Program-made: the position numbers and the translations under genes
Source of the DNA: Moniliophthora roreri
Lineage: Eukaryota; Basidiomycota; Agaricomycetes; Agaricales; Marasmiaceae
Assembly (NCBI GenBank): GCA_001466705.2
Contig: LATX02000111.1
Span: forward strand, 139,001-203,000
DNA: 64,000 bases
Direction: 5' to 3'
Notes under the pieces: model-generated
Told to the model about the DNA's origin: nothing
What the model saw: only the letters and a program-made list of their open reading frames with translations
Database searches by the model: none
Shown here: positions 33,974 through 46,246 of the stretch, piece after piece
How positions within the stretch are numbered: position 1 is the first letter of the stretch
How the letters are laid out: each line of letters opens with the position of its first letter

Positions 33974-35737
33974 CCTTTTGGCAAAAAACACCGACAACTG
34001 TTGGAAATTGTTTTGCAAAAAAAACTGATAACTAGACCAACAACTTTTTTCTTAGAAAAGAGACACACTTTAGTGACCATGTGAGAATAAGTGTAATTAT
34101 GTTAAAAGTAGCACAATAAATAGGCAAACAACCTGTATGTGCAGGATATAGTATTGATACTATTCATATGAATTTTCCTGATGACCAATCTTTCACCTTT
34201 ATAGTCTTATATACTTATAAAGCCCATTCCTACTCTGAAATACAAATCCCTGATGATTTGGGTACAGTAATACTAGATCAATAGTCTGTATATGCAGAAT
34301 ATGGACATTTTAACTTTATGCAATCTGGTAGATGCCTTATGGTGGTTATATGGATGTCCTAAGGGGTGAATAATGCAGATTAAGTGTCCTAGTATATGGG
34401 AAAATAGATTTGGAAGCCAGTTCAATTGAGTATTGGTGTATATATGAGCAAAATACTGAAAAAACCTGAAATAGGATGATGGATGGTACTGTATGGGATC
34501 TATTGATGCTGGACCTTATCCCTCATAGCTGGGACATCCTCTATATGTCTATTTGTTGGGGACAGAAGCTTATAGATGTATTATTTTTTCCTGAATTACT
34601 ATAGCCAAATTCGCTTTTTTTGAGATTTTAGTAGTACTACAGAACAGGCAATGATTTGGATGGGCTGAAGCGTGGTCAGAACTTCTCTATTAATGTACCG
34701 ATGAGGACTATATACTTACCCAAGCATTCACAGCACTCTAATATACTTTTTACAGAGCATAATTGTTGTACAAATAATTTAGCCAGTAATCATGGAATAG
34801 CTCCTCAGGAGATGATTACTGTACCAAGGTGACTTCAGATTCGAGTTCAGAAACCCAAAAAAGGGTAGGGAGCAACCTTTGGGTATATCAATAGCATCAT
34901 ATTCAATGGGTGTTCAGAAAGCCTCAAAAAACCACTTGTATGTGGATATCTTCACAGGCAGTAATCCAGGCCTCATGGGACCATCAGAATCGAATTCAGA
35001 GCATCAAATAACATGGGAATGCACCCCAGGACCATCAGGATCTATACATTTCTCAGTCACCATCTGTTAAATGCTTAAACATGATATGCACCCAATACTA
35101 CCATTTACAATAAACTTGACATACTCATATATCAAGCTATACTGCATGGATACACATGACCCAGGACTCATTTCCAATGTCATTCAATGCTCCAAATTCG
35201 ATTCTGACGGTCCCATGAGGCCTGGATTGCTGCCTGTGAAGATATCCACATACAAGTGGTTTTTTGAGGCTTTCTGAACACCCATTGNTGAAAGATTGGT
35301 CATCAGGAAAATTCATATGAATAGTATCAATACTATATCCTGCACATACAGGTTGTTTACCTATTTATTGTGCTACTTTTAACATAATTATGCTTTCAAA
35401 ATCACAGGAAAGGCATTCTATAATATAACAGAACATACTGATCCAAATTACCTATATGACAGCCTCTCCAGCATGCTCCAATATAGTCCAGTATGTATCT
35501 AGTAGTGCATATTACAGCATTACTATATCAAATAATGTCAGATAACATTATTTTTAGTACCATTATATAGCCCCAGCTAAGGCAAGTTGAAATATATATA
35601 GCTTACATAATGCTTTTAAACTATTCTCACATGGTCACTAAAATGTGCCTCTTTTCTAAGAAAAAAGTTGTCGGTCTAGTTATTGGTCTCTTTTGTAAAA
35701 CAGTTTCTGACAGTTGTCGGTGTTTTTTGCCAAAAAC
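33974..35737. mobile_element. TIR element with long inverted ends and internal palindrome
   Basis: The left arm from 33974 (TGGCAAAAAACACCGACAAC) and the right arm ending 35737 are reverse complements over more than 200 bp (TCTTAGAAAAGAG, GTGACCATGTGAGAATA, GCACAATAAATAGG, TATAGTATTGATACTATTCA). The right arm is interrupted by about 235 bp (35390-35630). No transposase is recognised in the 1.76 kb. It lies exactly between two gypsy fragments of opposite orientation (E0 and E3). One undetermined base (n) occurs at 35288. Confidence 0.75.
34904..35287. repeat. Internal palindrome of the TIR element
   Basis: 34904-35035 (CAATGGGTGTTCAGAAAGCC, ACCACTTGTATGTGGATATC, CCAGGCCTCATGGGACC) is repeated in reverse complement at about 35155-35287, with roughly 120 nt between the arms. 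The right arm runs straight into the right TIR. Confidence 0.8.
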
Positions 35738-36786
35738 TTACTTCTTCAACTGGATATCAGAGCTCCTTGACAAGCTGAAAGGGGCAGAGGTCTTTACAAA
35801 ACTAGACCTCAGAAACGGATACAACAATGTACAGATTAAAGATGGAGATCAATGGAAGGTGGCTTTCAACACAAATCAAGGACTGTTCGAAACCAACTGT
35901 CATGTTCTTCAGGCTCAGCAACTCACCTGTGACATTTCAAGCCTTCATGAATGACATTCTCTCTGACTTCATTGATGAAGGATGGTGTGTCGTTTACATG
36001 GACAACATTCTTTTGTTTTCGAAGAATTGAAAGGAACATCAAGAAAGGACTGAACGGCTGATGCGTCGAATTAGGAAGCACAACCTCTATTTCAAACTGG
36101 AGAAATGCGAATTCGATGTAGTGGAAGTTATCTTTCTCGGCATGGTAATTTGACCAGACTACGTCACCATGGACCCAGTGAAATTAGCAGGAATAGCGGA
36201 ATGGGAACCTCTGAAGACAGTCAAAGGAGTACGAGCCTTTCTAGGGTTCGGAAACTTCTACTGGAAATTTATCGGAAAATACATGCAGCTAGTGCAACCA
36301 CTCCATGATCTTACATGAAAATCACAAAAATTTGAGTGGACCATGGCATGTCAAATCACATTTGATCTTCTCAAAAGGAAATTCCTCTCAGAACCCATGC
36401 TCCTCATGCCAGACACAGATAAACCCTTCGTTATAGAAGCAGATGCCTCTAAATGGGCGACTGGAGCCGTGCTTCGCCAGCAAGGATCAGACAGAGAATG
36501 GCATCCTTGTGGATACCTATCAAAATCTTTCTCACCGACAGAACGCAACTATGAAATCTATGATCACGAATTGCTGGCTATAACAAGAGCTCTAACGGAA
36601 TGGCGACACTATCTGATGGGAGGAAAGTATAAGGTAGTGGTCTTATCTGACCATAAGAACCTTACATACTTCCAATCGAAGACAGGCCAGGTGGAGCTTA
36701 CTGTTATCGGAATTCAACCTCAGTCTCATTCACATGCCTGGCACATCGATGACGCAAGTGGATGCACTTTCGCGGCGAAACAATGA
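35738..36786 (+). pseudogene. E3 reverse transcriptase / RNase H remnant
   Basis: RT starts in the palm ([21 protein letters not shown]), continues through [10 protein letters not shown], and the catalytic box reads YMDN (about 35995-36006) instead of YMDD. The RNase H part follows ([44 protein letters not shown]). Several stops and frameshifts (for example near 36030, 36152, 36318) break the frame. Fingers and everything upstream are gone. Confidence 0.85.
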
Positions 36787-37018
36787 GGGTTGAGAAGAGG
36801 ATAACGATAATGAGGATGTCATCCTCCTACCTGATCAGCTCTTTGTAAAAGGAATCAATCTAGAATTGGGAACAGAGATCGTGGAACAATTGAGCCCAGA
36901 TGACTTTCACAAGTCAGCCTTGGAACAGTTACTGCAGCAGGGTGTGCTGCCAATCAAATCTGCACTCTCAGACTGGGAAATTAGGGATGGTCTACTCCTC
37001 TTTAAAGATTGAATTTAC

Positions 37019-38185
37019 ATGCTGGATGATACAGATTTGCGACGAAAAGTCATCCGAGCAGTACACAAAACGCCAGGAGTGGGACACCCAGGACAGTGGA
37101 ATACTTTAGAACAGGTTCAGCGAGATTTCTGGTGGCTGGTGATGGCTAAATTTGTCAAAGGCTTCGTAGATGGTTGCATACCATGCCAACAATCAAAAGT
37201 GAACACTCATCCAACAAAAACCCCCATCCAACCATTACAACCGACACCAAACTCCTTCCTCTTCCAGACTTGCACTATGGATCTAATTACAGATCTCCCT
37301 GAATGCGATGGTATGGACTCTATTCTAGTCGTGGTGGACCACTCCTCTATGAAGAGGGTAATTTTTACACCATGCATGAAGAAATCAGATGCTATGGAAA
37401 TAGCAGAGCTGCTGATCCAACATCTATACAAGAGATTTGGGCTTCCGGACCACATCATATCTGATCGAGACCCTAGATTCGCAGCAGAAGTCTTCCAGGA
37501 AATGGGAAAAAAACTGTCAATCAGACATTCGATGAGCATGGCTTTCCACCCACAGACAGATGGAGAAACTGAACAGGTTAATCAAGAAATCAAAGTCTAT
37601 CTCCACATTTTCTGTTCGAAAGAACAGACGAGGTGGAAAGAATATCTCCTGTTGGCTGAATTTGCACATAACAATCGAACCCACTCAGTACTCAAGAACT
37701 CCCCTTTCTTTATGATGATGGGATATCACCCACGAGCGATTCCAACAGTGTTCGAATGGACCAACATTCCATCGGTTGAAGAACACCTTCAGGAATTGAA
37801 GAGAGTTAGAAAAGAAACCAAGAGTCTATTAGAGCTGGCACAACAAAAGATGCTGCGAAGAGAGAAAAGAGAATTGGAAACATATAATGTCAGTCAGAAG
37901 GTGTGGCTGGAAGGGAAGAACTTAACTATAGGATACCTGACAAAGAAACTTGCACCAAAGCAGGAAGGACCCTTCGAGATTCTCGAGGTTCTAGGACCTG
38001 TCACCTATCAGCTGAAGCTACCACATCAATGGAAAATCCACCCCGTTTTCCATGCCGCCCTTCTTATGCCATTTAAAGAAACTGAAGCCTATGGACCCAG
38101 TTTCATGGAACCACCCCCAGATCTGATAGAAGGATTCAAAGAGTACAAGGTAGAAGCAATCATCGGGCATAGACCCAAGAAGTAA
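37019..38185 (+). CDS. E3 integrase, uninterrupted 388 codons
   Basis: Open from MLDDTDLRRKV to GHRPKK. The zinc-binding HHCC (HKTPGVGH ... CIPC), the D-D-E catalytic core (TMDLITDLPE, SDRDPRFAAEVF, TDGETEQVNQE) and the GPY/F module (EGPFEILEVLGPVTYQL) are complete. The frame ends in TAA at the chromodomain junction. The start is nominal: in an intact element this is the end of a Pol polyprotein, and a stop just upstream separates it from RNase H. The best preserved pol piece in the window, but part of a dead element. Confidence 0.8.
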   Translation: MLDDTDLRRKVIRAVHKTPGVGHPGQWNTLEQVQRDFWWLVMAKFVKGFVDGCIPCQQSKVNTHPTKTPIQPLQPTPNSFLFQTCTMDLITDLPECDGMDSILVVVDHSSMKRVIFTPCMKKSDAMEIAELLIQHLYKRFGLPDHIISDRDPRFAAEVFQEMGKKLSIRHSMSMAFHPQTDGETEQVNQEIKVYLHIFCSKEQTRWKEYLLLAEFAHNNRTHSVLKNSPFFMMMGYHPRAIPTVFEWTNIPSVEEHLQELKRVRKETKSLLELAQQKMLRREKRELETYNVSQKVWLEGKNLTIGYLTKKLAPKQEGPFEILEVLGPVTYQLKLPHQWKIHPVFHAALLMPFKETEAYGPSFMEPPPDLIEGFKEYKVEAIIGHRPKK

Positions 38186-38343
38186 CCCCGAGAATTCCTC
38201 GTATCATACACGGGATACAATTCATTACACAATTGATAGATCAAGACTGAAGGGATGGTCAATTGTCTAGACCTTTACAAAGGCTATATAAAAAAGCATA
38301 AGCTGAAGCCAAAAGACCCCATCCCTATCAATACCTAATCACA

Positions 38344-39468
38344 ATGTCCAATGCAACTGCCTCCTCTTCTTCCTCTTCTGCTTCTGGCAGCCAGCCAACT
38401 GGAAGTCTGAGTCCAGTTCCTACTGTGTCAGGAGAAGGACACTACAGCAAAAATATCACCTACCAGCACGGACTCCACCTGAACCCTTACCAGCTTCTCC
38501 ACCTTTTTAATTCCAGACAGTACGGCAACCAACTGTGAGCGGCCAGTGATCAGCACAACCGACTGGAACCCACGATCAAAAGCCTCTTTTTCTTACAGTC
38601 CCAACACCACCTATTCGAAAAAATCATTGACAGCTGCAATCTCAAGATTGCCAACCAGGTGATGTATGCCTGTAACTATCACATTGGGCTAGAAGGGCCC
38701 ATTATGGTACCGTCACTATTTCCCTATCATCCACACTTGTCCATGCCGCCTCCTGCAGATCCCCAAGCAATGTCAGAGTACCCTGATCCCCTCTCCTTCA
38801 GCCTTATTGACCGACTCGGAAGGAGAACTGACGGGAACGGATACCCCCACCCCAATATCAATGACACCTGCAGTCTCATCACTAGGCTCACCTTGGAGCC
38901 CCGAACCCTCGAAGAACAACTCACTCCCAGCCTTGCCCCCGCTCTCTGTATGGCCACTGAACCCCCCGTTAACGACACCCTCGTTTATCCTGACCCCACT
39001 CCTGATCCCAACATCAAACCTAAGGTTGAACTGACCAATGACACCCCCACCCAAAACCTCGCACCTCCAATCACCGCCAACCCCAGAAGTCTTCAGACAC
39101 CTGAAGCATCAGTTCCACCAGCATCAGTTCCACCCTGATGTCGAGGTAATCCCCACAGTTGGCGGAGTGGACCAGTTCAACGAGGACAGGGATGAGGACA
39201 GGGAAAATCGAACCCCCTCAAACGATGAAGACCTACCGACGCTGAGCTTGAGGTCTCTGACTCCATGGCCAACCCCAATGATGCTGCTAATCAACTGCAT
39301 CTCTGCCCTGTGTGCAGATTGGAACACCATTTTGCCAGAAATTGCCCACAGTACATGTGTCAGTGATGCTTCACGACTCAGCCTGGACATACATCTTCGC
39401 ACTGCCCTAACCAACGAAGGTCTCGCCGAATTGTGCACCAAGGGTCTGGTTCGAGTCCAGACTCTATG
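38344..39468 (+). pseudogene. E3 ORF3 (first part; resumes at 46690 after E4)
   Basis: Starts MSNATASSSSSSASGSQPTG, then YQLLHLFNSRQYGNQL, an in-frame TGA, then KIANQVMYACNYHIGLEGP, YPDPLSFSL, an RG-type box and the knuckles CPVCRLEHHFARNC / CQ*CFTTQPGHTSSHC. Stops in this frame fall where sisters have CGA. E4 is inserted at CTATG after GSSPDSM. The gene resumes at 46690 (SDDRNYDDEPYNNLGGEC then stop), and the overlapping +1 frame continues to YDYDTELYGDGES (stop about 46970). Gag-like accessory gene of the chromovirus. Confidence 0.75.
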
Positions 39469-39903
39469 TGTTACATTACTTGTGCAGCAATGTCAACTCA
39501 ACCACTTTAGCGAAGTATCACCTCTGTTCAAGTAGTTGTTCAGGTTCAAGTTTGAGTTTGTTCAGCAGCTGCTGAAGTTCAGAATTCCTTCGATTGTCGC
39601 GTTGACACAAGCTTAGTATTAACCAGGTCAAGCTAGAGACTCTAAGTCTTAGCTCGAGCACTTAAATATGTTACAACTGCTCTAGTACTTGCTATATACG
39701 TAAGAGTGATAAGTCCGGTGATTAAATAAGAATTCCCGAGTCTATCAGGATATGAGTAATACAAAAGGATAAACAAAAGGGGACTAGGAAGGTGTACGAG
39801 TCCGATGACAGTGGAAGCATGTGGAAGAAGAAGAAGGGGACTGGGAAGGTGTATGAGTCCGATAGAGTGAGAAGCATAGAAAGAAGAAAAGGAAAACGTA
39901 ACA
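39469..39903 (-). repeat. 3' LTR of E4
   Basis: TGTTACATTACTTGTGCAGC...CGTAACA on the plus strand, 435 bp, adjoining the polypurine tract at 39904-39913. Confidence 0.9.
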
Positions 39904-39943
39904 CTACCCCCTCAACAAGGGGCAAACTCCGCATTGCCATCAA

Positions 39944-41303
39944 CTACGATTCTCCATCTCTGTATAGTTCCGTGTCGTAATCGTATGACATATCCAGCAT
40001 TTCGTCCACTGTCCGCATCACTGGTGTCACTAGAACGTCGGAAGTCAGCTGCTACCCCATAGCCTCTCATTCTTCAACGGAGAGTAACCTCACCTTTTAG
40101 AGATCTGCCCCTACAAACAGCAGCTGAGCATCCCTGTCGTACCCCTCGACCAAAGCTTCAGCATTCTCCTCCAAGATTTTTGTAGGGCTCATCATCATAA
40201 CAGTGATCATCCGACATAGCATCTGTACCCGAATCAGACCCTTGGCGCACAATGCGGCGAGACCTTCATTGCTCAGGACAGTGGCTAGATGTATGTCCAG
40301 GCTGAGTTTTGAAGCATCTGCAACACATGTACTGTGGGCAATATCGGGTGAAATGGCGTTCCAATCCGCACAGAGGGCAGAGGAGTGGTCGACAAGCTTC
40401 ATTATCAGGGTCAGGGCCGGAGTCAGACTTCTCAAGCTGAGCATTAGTGGGGCGTCGTCATTTTCGGGGGTTCGATTCTCCCATTCCTCGTCCTTGACCA
40501 CGTCCTCTGATTCTCCGGAAGCGACCTCCCCTTCAACTGCGGGGATGTGTTCTACCATGTGGTGGAACTGAGGCTTCAGGCATCTGAAGACTTCAGGGGT
40601 CAACAGTGGTTGGAGATCTGGGTTGAGGTGAGCTGGCGGGATCGATTGACTCGATCTTAGGCTTGATGTCGGGATTGGGAGTGGGGTCAGGATAAACGAG
40701 GGCATTGTCGGGTTCGGGGGTGGAATGGATAGTGGCGGGGAGTCACGCTTCGTCAACCAAGGGTTCAGAGGTGAGTCAGGAGACATTAATATTGGGACCG
40801 GGATATCTGTTCCCATCAGTTTGTCGTCTGAGTCGGTCAAGGAGGCTGAAGGAGAGAGGATCAGGGTATTCTGACATCGCTCTGGGATCTGCGGGAGGAG
40901 GCATGGACAAATGGGGGTGATATGGAAATGTAGACGGTACCGTGACAGGACCTGCGAGCCCTAATTGATAATTACAGGTGTACATCATCTGGTTTGCAAT
41001 CTCGAGACTGCAGCTTTCAATGATTCTTTCAAAAAGCTTTTGTTGGGTCCTGAGGAAAAACAGGCTTTTGACGCAGGGTTCCAGTCTGTTGTGCTGATCA
41101 GCGGCAGCTCAGATTTGGTCGTCGTACTGCTTGGAATTAAAGAGGTGTAGGAGCTGGTAGGGGTTGGGCTTGAGACCGTTCAGGTAGGTGATGTTTTCTC
41201 TATATCGTCCTTCCCCCGACACAGTAGGAACAGGGCTCTGGACTCGGGCTGACTGGCTGCTAGAAGCAGAAGAGGAAGAGGCGGCGGTGGTTGCATTGGA
41301 CAT
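39944..41303 (-). pseudogene. E4 ORF3: Gag-like accessory gene with overlapping +1 frame
   Basis: Starts at 41303 (MSNATTAASSSSASSSQ), then YQLLHLFNSKQYDDQI, TGA, EIANQMMYTCNYQLGLAGP, SEYPDPLSFSLLDRL, an RG box (RGRGQGRG) and the zinc knuckles CPLCGLERHFTRYC and CCRCFKTQPGHTSSHC. Its own frame ends near 40158 (NLGGEC then stop). The +1 frame is open without a break for 247 codons (40097-40840) over the same DNA, and its conserved end YDYDTELYRDGES is found at 39944, after one extra stop. The Ser-rich N-terminus and Pro/Thr-rich linker fit a Gag-like nucleic-acid-binding protein. Confidence 0.72.
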
Positions 41304-41362
41304 GGTTATTCTGAAGTGGGAATGGGATCTCTGGGCTTTACCCGATGTCTTTTTATATATCC

Positions 41363-44300
41363 TTTGAGGAGGTCTAGGCAGTTCACCATTCCCTCCATTC
41401 GGATCCATCGGTTATGGGATGAGTCATACCCAGTATACGAGACTAAAAATTCCCATGGTCATTTCTTCGGTCTATGTCCCATGACTGCTTCTACTTCATA
41501 TTCTTCAAATCCTTCTATAAGATCTGGGGGTGGTTCTGTGAAGCTTGGTCCATGGGCTTCGGTTTCTTTAAACGGTGATAGAAAGGCTGCATGGAAAACA
41601 GGGTGGATCTTCCACTGATGCAGTAGGTCTAACTTGTACGTCACCGGTCCTAGAACCTCAAGGATTTTGAACAGTCCTTCCCTCTTGGGAGCTAGCTTCT
41701 TCAACAGGTATCCTGTGGCCAGATTCTTCGCTTCTAACCAGACTTTCTGTCCTTCCTCAAACATATCCAGTTTCTGTTTTTCCCTTCATATCATCTGTTG
41801 TCTTGCTAACTCTAGCAGGCTTGTAGTTTCTTCTCTGATCCTTTTTAATTCTTGGAGTCGTTCTTCTACTGAGGGGATCATCGTTTTTTCAAATATTGTT
41901 GGGAGTGGACAAGGGTGGTATCCCATCATCATGAAAAATGGAGATTTCTTGGGAACTGAGTGAGTTCAGTTGTTGTGCACAAACTCTGCCAAAGGAAGAT
42001 ATTCCTTCCATCGGGTCTGCTTCTTTGAGCAGAATGCCCTAAGGTAGACTTCGATTTCTTGATTTACTCGTTCGGTTTCTCCATCAGTTTGTGGGTGGAA
42101 TGCCGTGCTCATCAAATGTTTGATAGACAACTGTCTTCCCATCTCTTGAAACACTTCTGCAGCAAATCTGGGGTCTCAATCTGATATGATACGGTCTGGT
42201 AGTCCGAATCTTTTGTAGAGATGATGAATTAATAATTCCGCTATTTTCGTGGTGTCTGTTGTTTTGGTGCATGGAGTAAAAATTACCCCCTTCATAGATG
42301 AGTGGTCCACCACGACTAAAATGGAATCCATCCCATTGCATTTGGGCAGGTCCATAATAAGATCCATCGTGCAAATCTGGAACAGGAATGAGTTTGGTGT
42401 TGGCCTTATGGGTTGTATGGGCATCTTCATGGGGTGAGTGTTGATTTTTGATTGTTGACACACAACACAACCATCAATGAAAGATCTGATGAACCTGGCC
42501 ATTCCCGGCCACCAAAAATCTCATTGTACCTGTTCGACGGTGTTCCATTGTTCCAGATGACCCATGCCTGGCGTTTTATGTATGGCCTGTACCACACGTC
42601 AGCGGAGATCAGTATCATTCAGGACGTAAACTCGATCTTGAAAGAAGAGTAATCCTCCTTCAATCCTCCAATCCGATAATGCAGATTTGATTGGCGGCAT
42701 GCCTTGTTGCAATAACTGCTCCAAGGCTGACTTGTGAAAGTCATCTGGGCCCAACCATTCTATGATGTCTTCTTTCATTCCTAGATCAATCCCTTTGATG
42801 AATAATCAGTCCGGCAGCACAACGATATCCTCGTTATCATTGTCTATGTCATCTTGTTCATTACTCCGCTGTGATAGGGCGTCAGCTTGAGTAATTGATT
42901 TCCTGGGAACGTGTACTAGCCCTAAATCGAACTCCGATAAGAAAAGGCTCCACCTGGCTTGTCGTCTGTTCAGCTTTTGTGCTGTACGGAAATACATCAG
43001 ATTCTTATGATCTGATAGGATCACAATCTTGAATTTTCCTCCCATGAGGTAGTGTCGCCATTCCATCAGAGCCCGATAAATAGCTAAGAGTTCGCGATCG
43101 TAAATCTCATAGTTACATTCCATAGGTGACAAGGATTTTGAAAGGTAGCTGCATGGATGCCATTCGCCATCTGCTCCCTTCTGTCGGAGAACAGCGCCCA
43201 TGGCCCACTTGGAAGCATCAGCTTCTATGATGAAGGGTTTGTCGACATCCAGCATGACAAGAATCGGTTCTGAAAGAAACTTCATTTTGAGGAGATCGAA
43301 GGCTATTTGGCATTCCTTGGTCCACTCGAATTTCTGATTTTTCTGTAGTAGGTCGTTCATTGGTCTTGTCAATTGCGCGTACTTCCCTATGAATTTCCTG
43401 TAAAAGTTCCTGAATCCTAAGAATGCGCGTACTCCTTTCACTGTTTGCGGCGGTTCCCATTCTGCTATTCCTGCTAGCTTTACAGGGTCCATGGCGATGT
43501 AACCAGGTCTGATGACCATGCCCAAAAATACTACTTCCATTACGTCGAACTCACATTTCTCCGGTTTGAGGAACAGATCATGCTTCTTGAGACGATGCAT
43601 CAACCGTTCTGTTTGTTCCTGATGTTCAGTTTGATCCTTGGAGAAAAGAAGGATGTCATTCATGTAAACTACACACCATCCTTCATCAATGAAGTCAGAA
43701 AGGATATCATTCATGAAAGCTTGGAAGGTAGCTGGGGAATTGCTTAGTCCGAAGAACATAACTGTTGGTTCGAAGAGCCCTCTATTGGTTTTAAAGGTGG
43801 CCTTCCATTGATCTCTGTCCTTTATCCTAACATTGTTGTAGCTGTTTCGAAGGTCGAGTTTCGTAAACACTGTTGCTCCTTTCAGTTTGTCAAGAAGTTC
43901 TGAAATTAGTGGCAAGGGGTAGGCATTCTTTATCGTTCCTTTGTTGAGTTCTCTGTAATCCTGAGTTGGTTGTAATGCTCCCTTCTCCTTCTTTGCCACA
44001 AAGAAGAAAGGGGACACCATTGGCAATTTTGACTTTTGAATGTATCCCTTCTATAAGTTTTCTTCAAGGAATTTGTCCTGTTCTGCCTGTTCCGCAGGGC
44101 TCAGCAAGTACAGTTTACAGTTCCTTGGCACGAAATCTAGTTTGAGGTCTATTGCGTGATCATAAGTTCAAGTAGGCGGGAATTGTTTGGCTTTCCCTTT
44201 CTTGAAACAGTCTCGATATCCCAGCAGATACTTGGGAATGAGTTCATCAATATCCTTCTTCACTGTTTGTTGTTGGTGAGCCATTTCCTGAGAAGCAGTG

Positions 44301-44800
44301 ATTTTGGCTCCTATGAGGACTTCCGACTCCGTATTGTCCAAGATCCCTCTGAACCTTTTGATCTGGATTTTCCTCCATGGTGGAAACTGGATCTCTCCCG
44401 TTTCCCAATCGATTTTAGGGTTATGATATCGTAACCAAGGGAGCCCTAGAATCATTTCCTCGTCTCCTATACCCGATATCATGAAGTTCTCCCTGAATTC
44501 CTTCCCAGCAATTCAAAATTCTAATTCCACCACATGTGTTATCCAGGCTGTTTTGTTGGCTGTCCCATCAACATTGAAAACCTTAATTTTTTCCGGTAGT
44601 TGGATCCATTTCTTTCCCAGCGTCCATGCTAACCCTGTGCTTATGAATCATCCTCCTGCTCCCAAATCTAATAGTGCCTTGGCTTCGATGGTTTTTGTTC
44701 CCACTTTGTACTGAAGGGGAATATGCATAGAATTTCAATCCATCTTAGCTAGTACAAAGTGTGAGATAGTTATCGGCAGTGGAGACATCGTTCTCTTCCA
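41363..44800 (-). pseudogene. E4 pol: protease, RT, RNase H, integrase, chromodomain
   Basis: Protease near 44650-44700 reads LLDLGAGG where DSGAGG is expected. RT/RNase H (42806-44026) has [36 protein letters not shown] and a catalytic box mutated to YMND (43655-43666); RNase H has [14 protein letters not shown] and [11 protein letters not shown]. Integrase (41459-42650) has the HHCC zinc site, TMDLIMDLP, SD*DPRFAAE and TDGETERVNQE. The chromodomain (about 41363-41500) has EVEAVMGHRPKK*PWEFLVSYTGYDSSHNRW. In-frame TGA occurs at 41459, 41786, 41966, 42176, 42522, 42599 and 44168; all those compared with sister copies correspond to CGA (Arg). Confidence 0.9.
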
Positions 44801-44805
44801 CTGTT

Positions 44806-46068
44806 TCAAAAACCCTCCTGTTCCATCAAATCGAGAAGAAGATTCTTTTCTTCCTCCGTCTGTTCATTTACCAGCGCCCTAATTTTGGCAAACCTATCTT
44901 CCTTCGTAAGTTTCTTCGGCTCCTCTTGCTTTCTTTTGTCTTTCTTCGGCATGTCTGGGCAGTCCTTGATGTGATGTCCATTTCGTCCACATCTAAAGCA
45001 CAACCCCTTCGCCATGTATTCCTTTCGATTGAAGTCAACGATCTGCTTGATGGCAACGTCTTCCTTCTTTCGAAAATTCCTTTGGGGTTTCTTTCCTCTG
45101 TGTTCTTTGTCCCATGTTTTCCCATACTCCAACGCTTGTTTATAGCTTTTGTCATACACTATAGCGGCGTTCATCCAATCTTTAATCGTGGTAGAAGCTC
45201 CTTCCAGTCTCGTCATGATTTTGAGCGCCAGACTCCTGGGCAACCTTCATTTGAAGGCCACAATTTGTGCGGTGTTGTTGTACCCTGTCTGCTTTGTGAG
45301 ATAGGTGAACTGATACATGTATTCATCTGCTCTTTCCTTCATTCTTAAGTCCTTAAGCTCTAGTTGCGCCTTCAGAGCTGGATCGAGAGGTTCGAAGGAT
45401 GTCCTAAAGTCATCTATAAATTCCAACCATGTAACCTTCTTGGCTTCTGGGTCAAATGCGAGTAAAAGGTCAGTTTTGTCATTCTTCCAGAATTCTCCCA
45501 GTCCATCAGTCATGTATGAGAGAAGGAACAACTTCTTCAATCTATCGTCGGGAAATGCCTTTGGGTTAAGCGCTATGTAGATCAGCACTTCTCACAGGAA
45601 CTTCTTAGCATCCTTCCGGGTTCCTGTAAAGGCCCTCGGCAAAGCAACTTTCACTTCTTTTACTGCCGACACCACCTGTACTGGCATTGCGGAACCAATG
45701 ACTGCTTCTTCAACCTGCAGTTCCTCCCTCTTGGGTCTGCTTCCTGACAGCTTCTTATCTTCTGCCATCGTTTCCAGTTGTATCTTGGGTGATCGGGGAC
45801 TGTTCTTTAACCCTTGTAGTAATCGTTGAAACAGGTCTAACTCCTCCAGCGAGTTCGCAGAGGTGTTCAATGTATCCAATTCTGGCGGCTTCGATGTACT
45901 CAGCGAGGATCTCTCTTCAAATTTGATCGGTCTCGATCCAGTCGAAATGAATGATGGGGTCAAGGTTCTCCTTATTCCTGGGTCTTCTTCAGGTGTCTCG
46001 GTTAGTAGCTGACTCGTTGGCGATGGCGAATGCAAGGGGGTCAGGAGTTCTCTGCACGATGCCCTCAT
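44806..46068 (-). pseudogene. E4 gag
   Basis: Three open stretches (45592-46068, 45247-45588, 44806-45243) are in one frame, separated only by TGA at 45589 and 45244. Capsid-like region: KVALPRAFTGTRKDAKKFL, ALNPKAFPDDRLKKLFLLSYM, WLEFIDDFRTSFEPLDP, ADEYMYQFTYL. Then comes one nucleocapsid knuckle CFRCGRNGHHIKDC, followed by a Lys/Glu-rich tail. This is a typical Ty3/gypsy Gag with a retrotransposon-gag fold, distinct from ORF3, whose knuckles are of another sequence type. Confidence 0.88.
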
Positions 46069-46246
46069 TAAAGGCGGGATCGCTCGTCCACCAGGATTCG
46101 ATATGGATTGGGTTGGTAACCCATGCCGGCATGCCTCTGCTTCAGCGATATCTCGTTCTAGTTGTTTTTCTGTCCATGGTAGTGTTTTGTTGTTCCTCAG
46201 TGATGCCTAGACCTGGATAGGTCGGCAATCAATCAGCTTGACCTTA

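Noticed and set aside
38727..38978. Several 80-100-codon minus-strand frames over ORF3 of E2, E3 and E4
   Set aside because: They recur only because the elements are homologous and ORF3 is Pro/Ser rich on the coding strand; the antisense frames have no start or end in common.
40455..40475. GGTTCGATTCTCCC, resembling the T-arm of a tRNA
   Set aside because: Lies inside ORF3 of E4 and encodes part of it; no cloverleaf or anticodon arm can be drawn around it.
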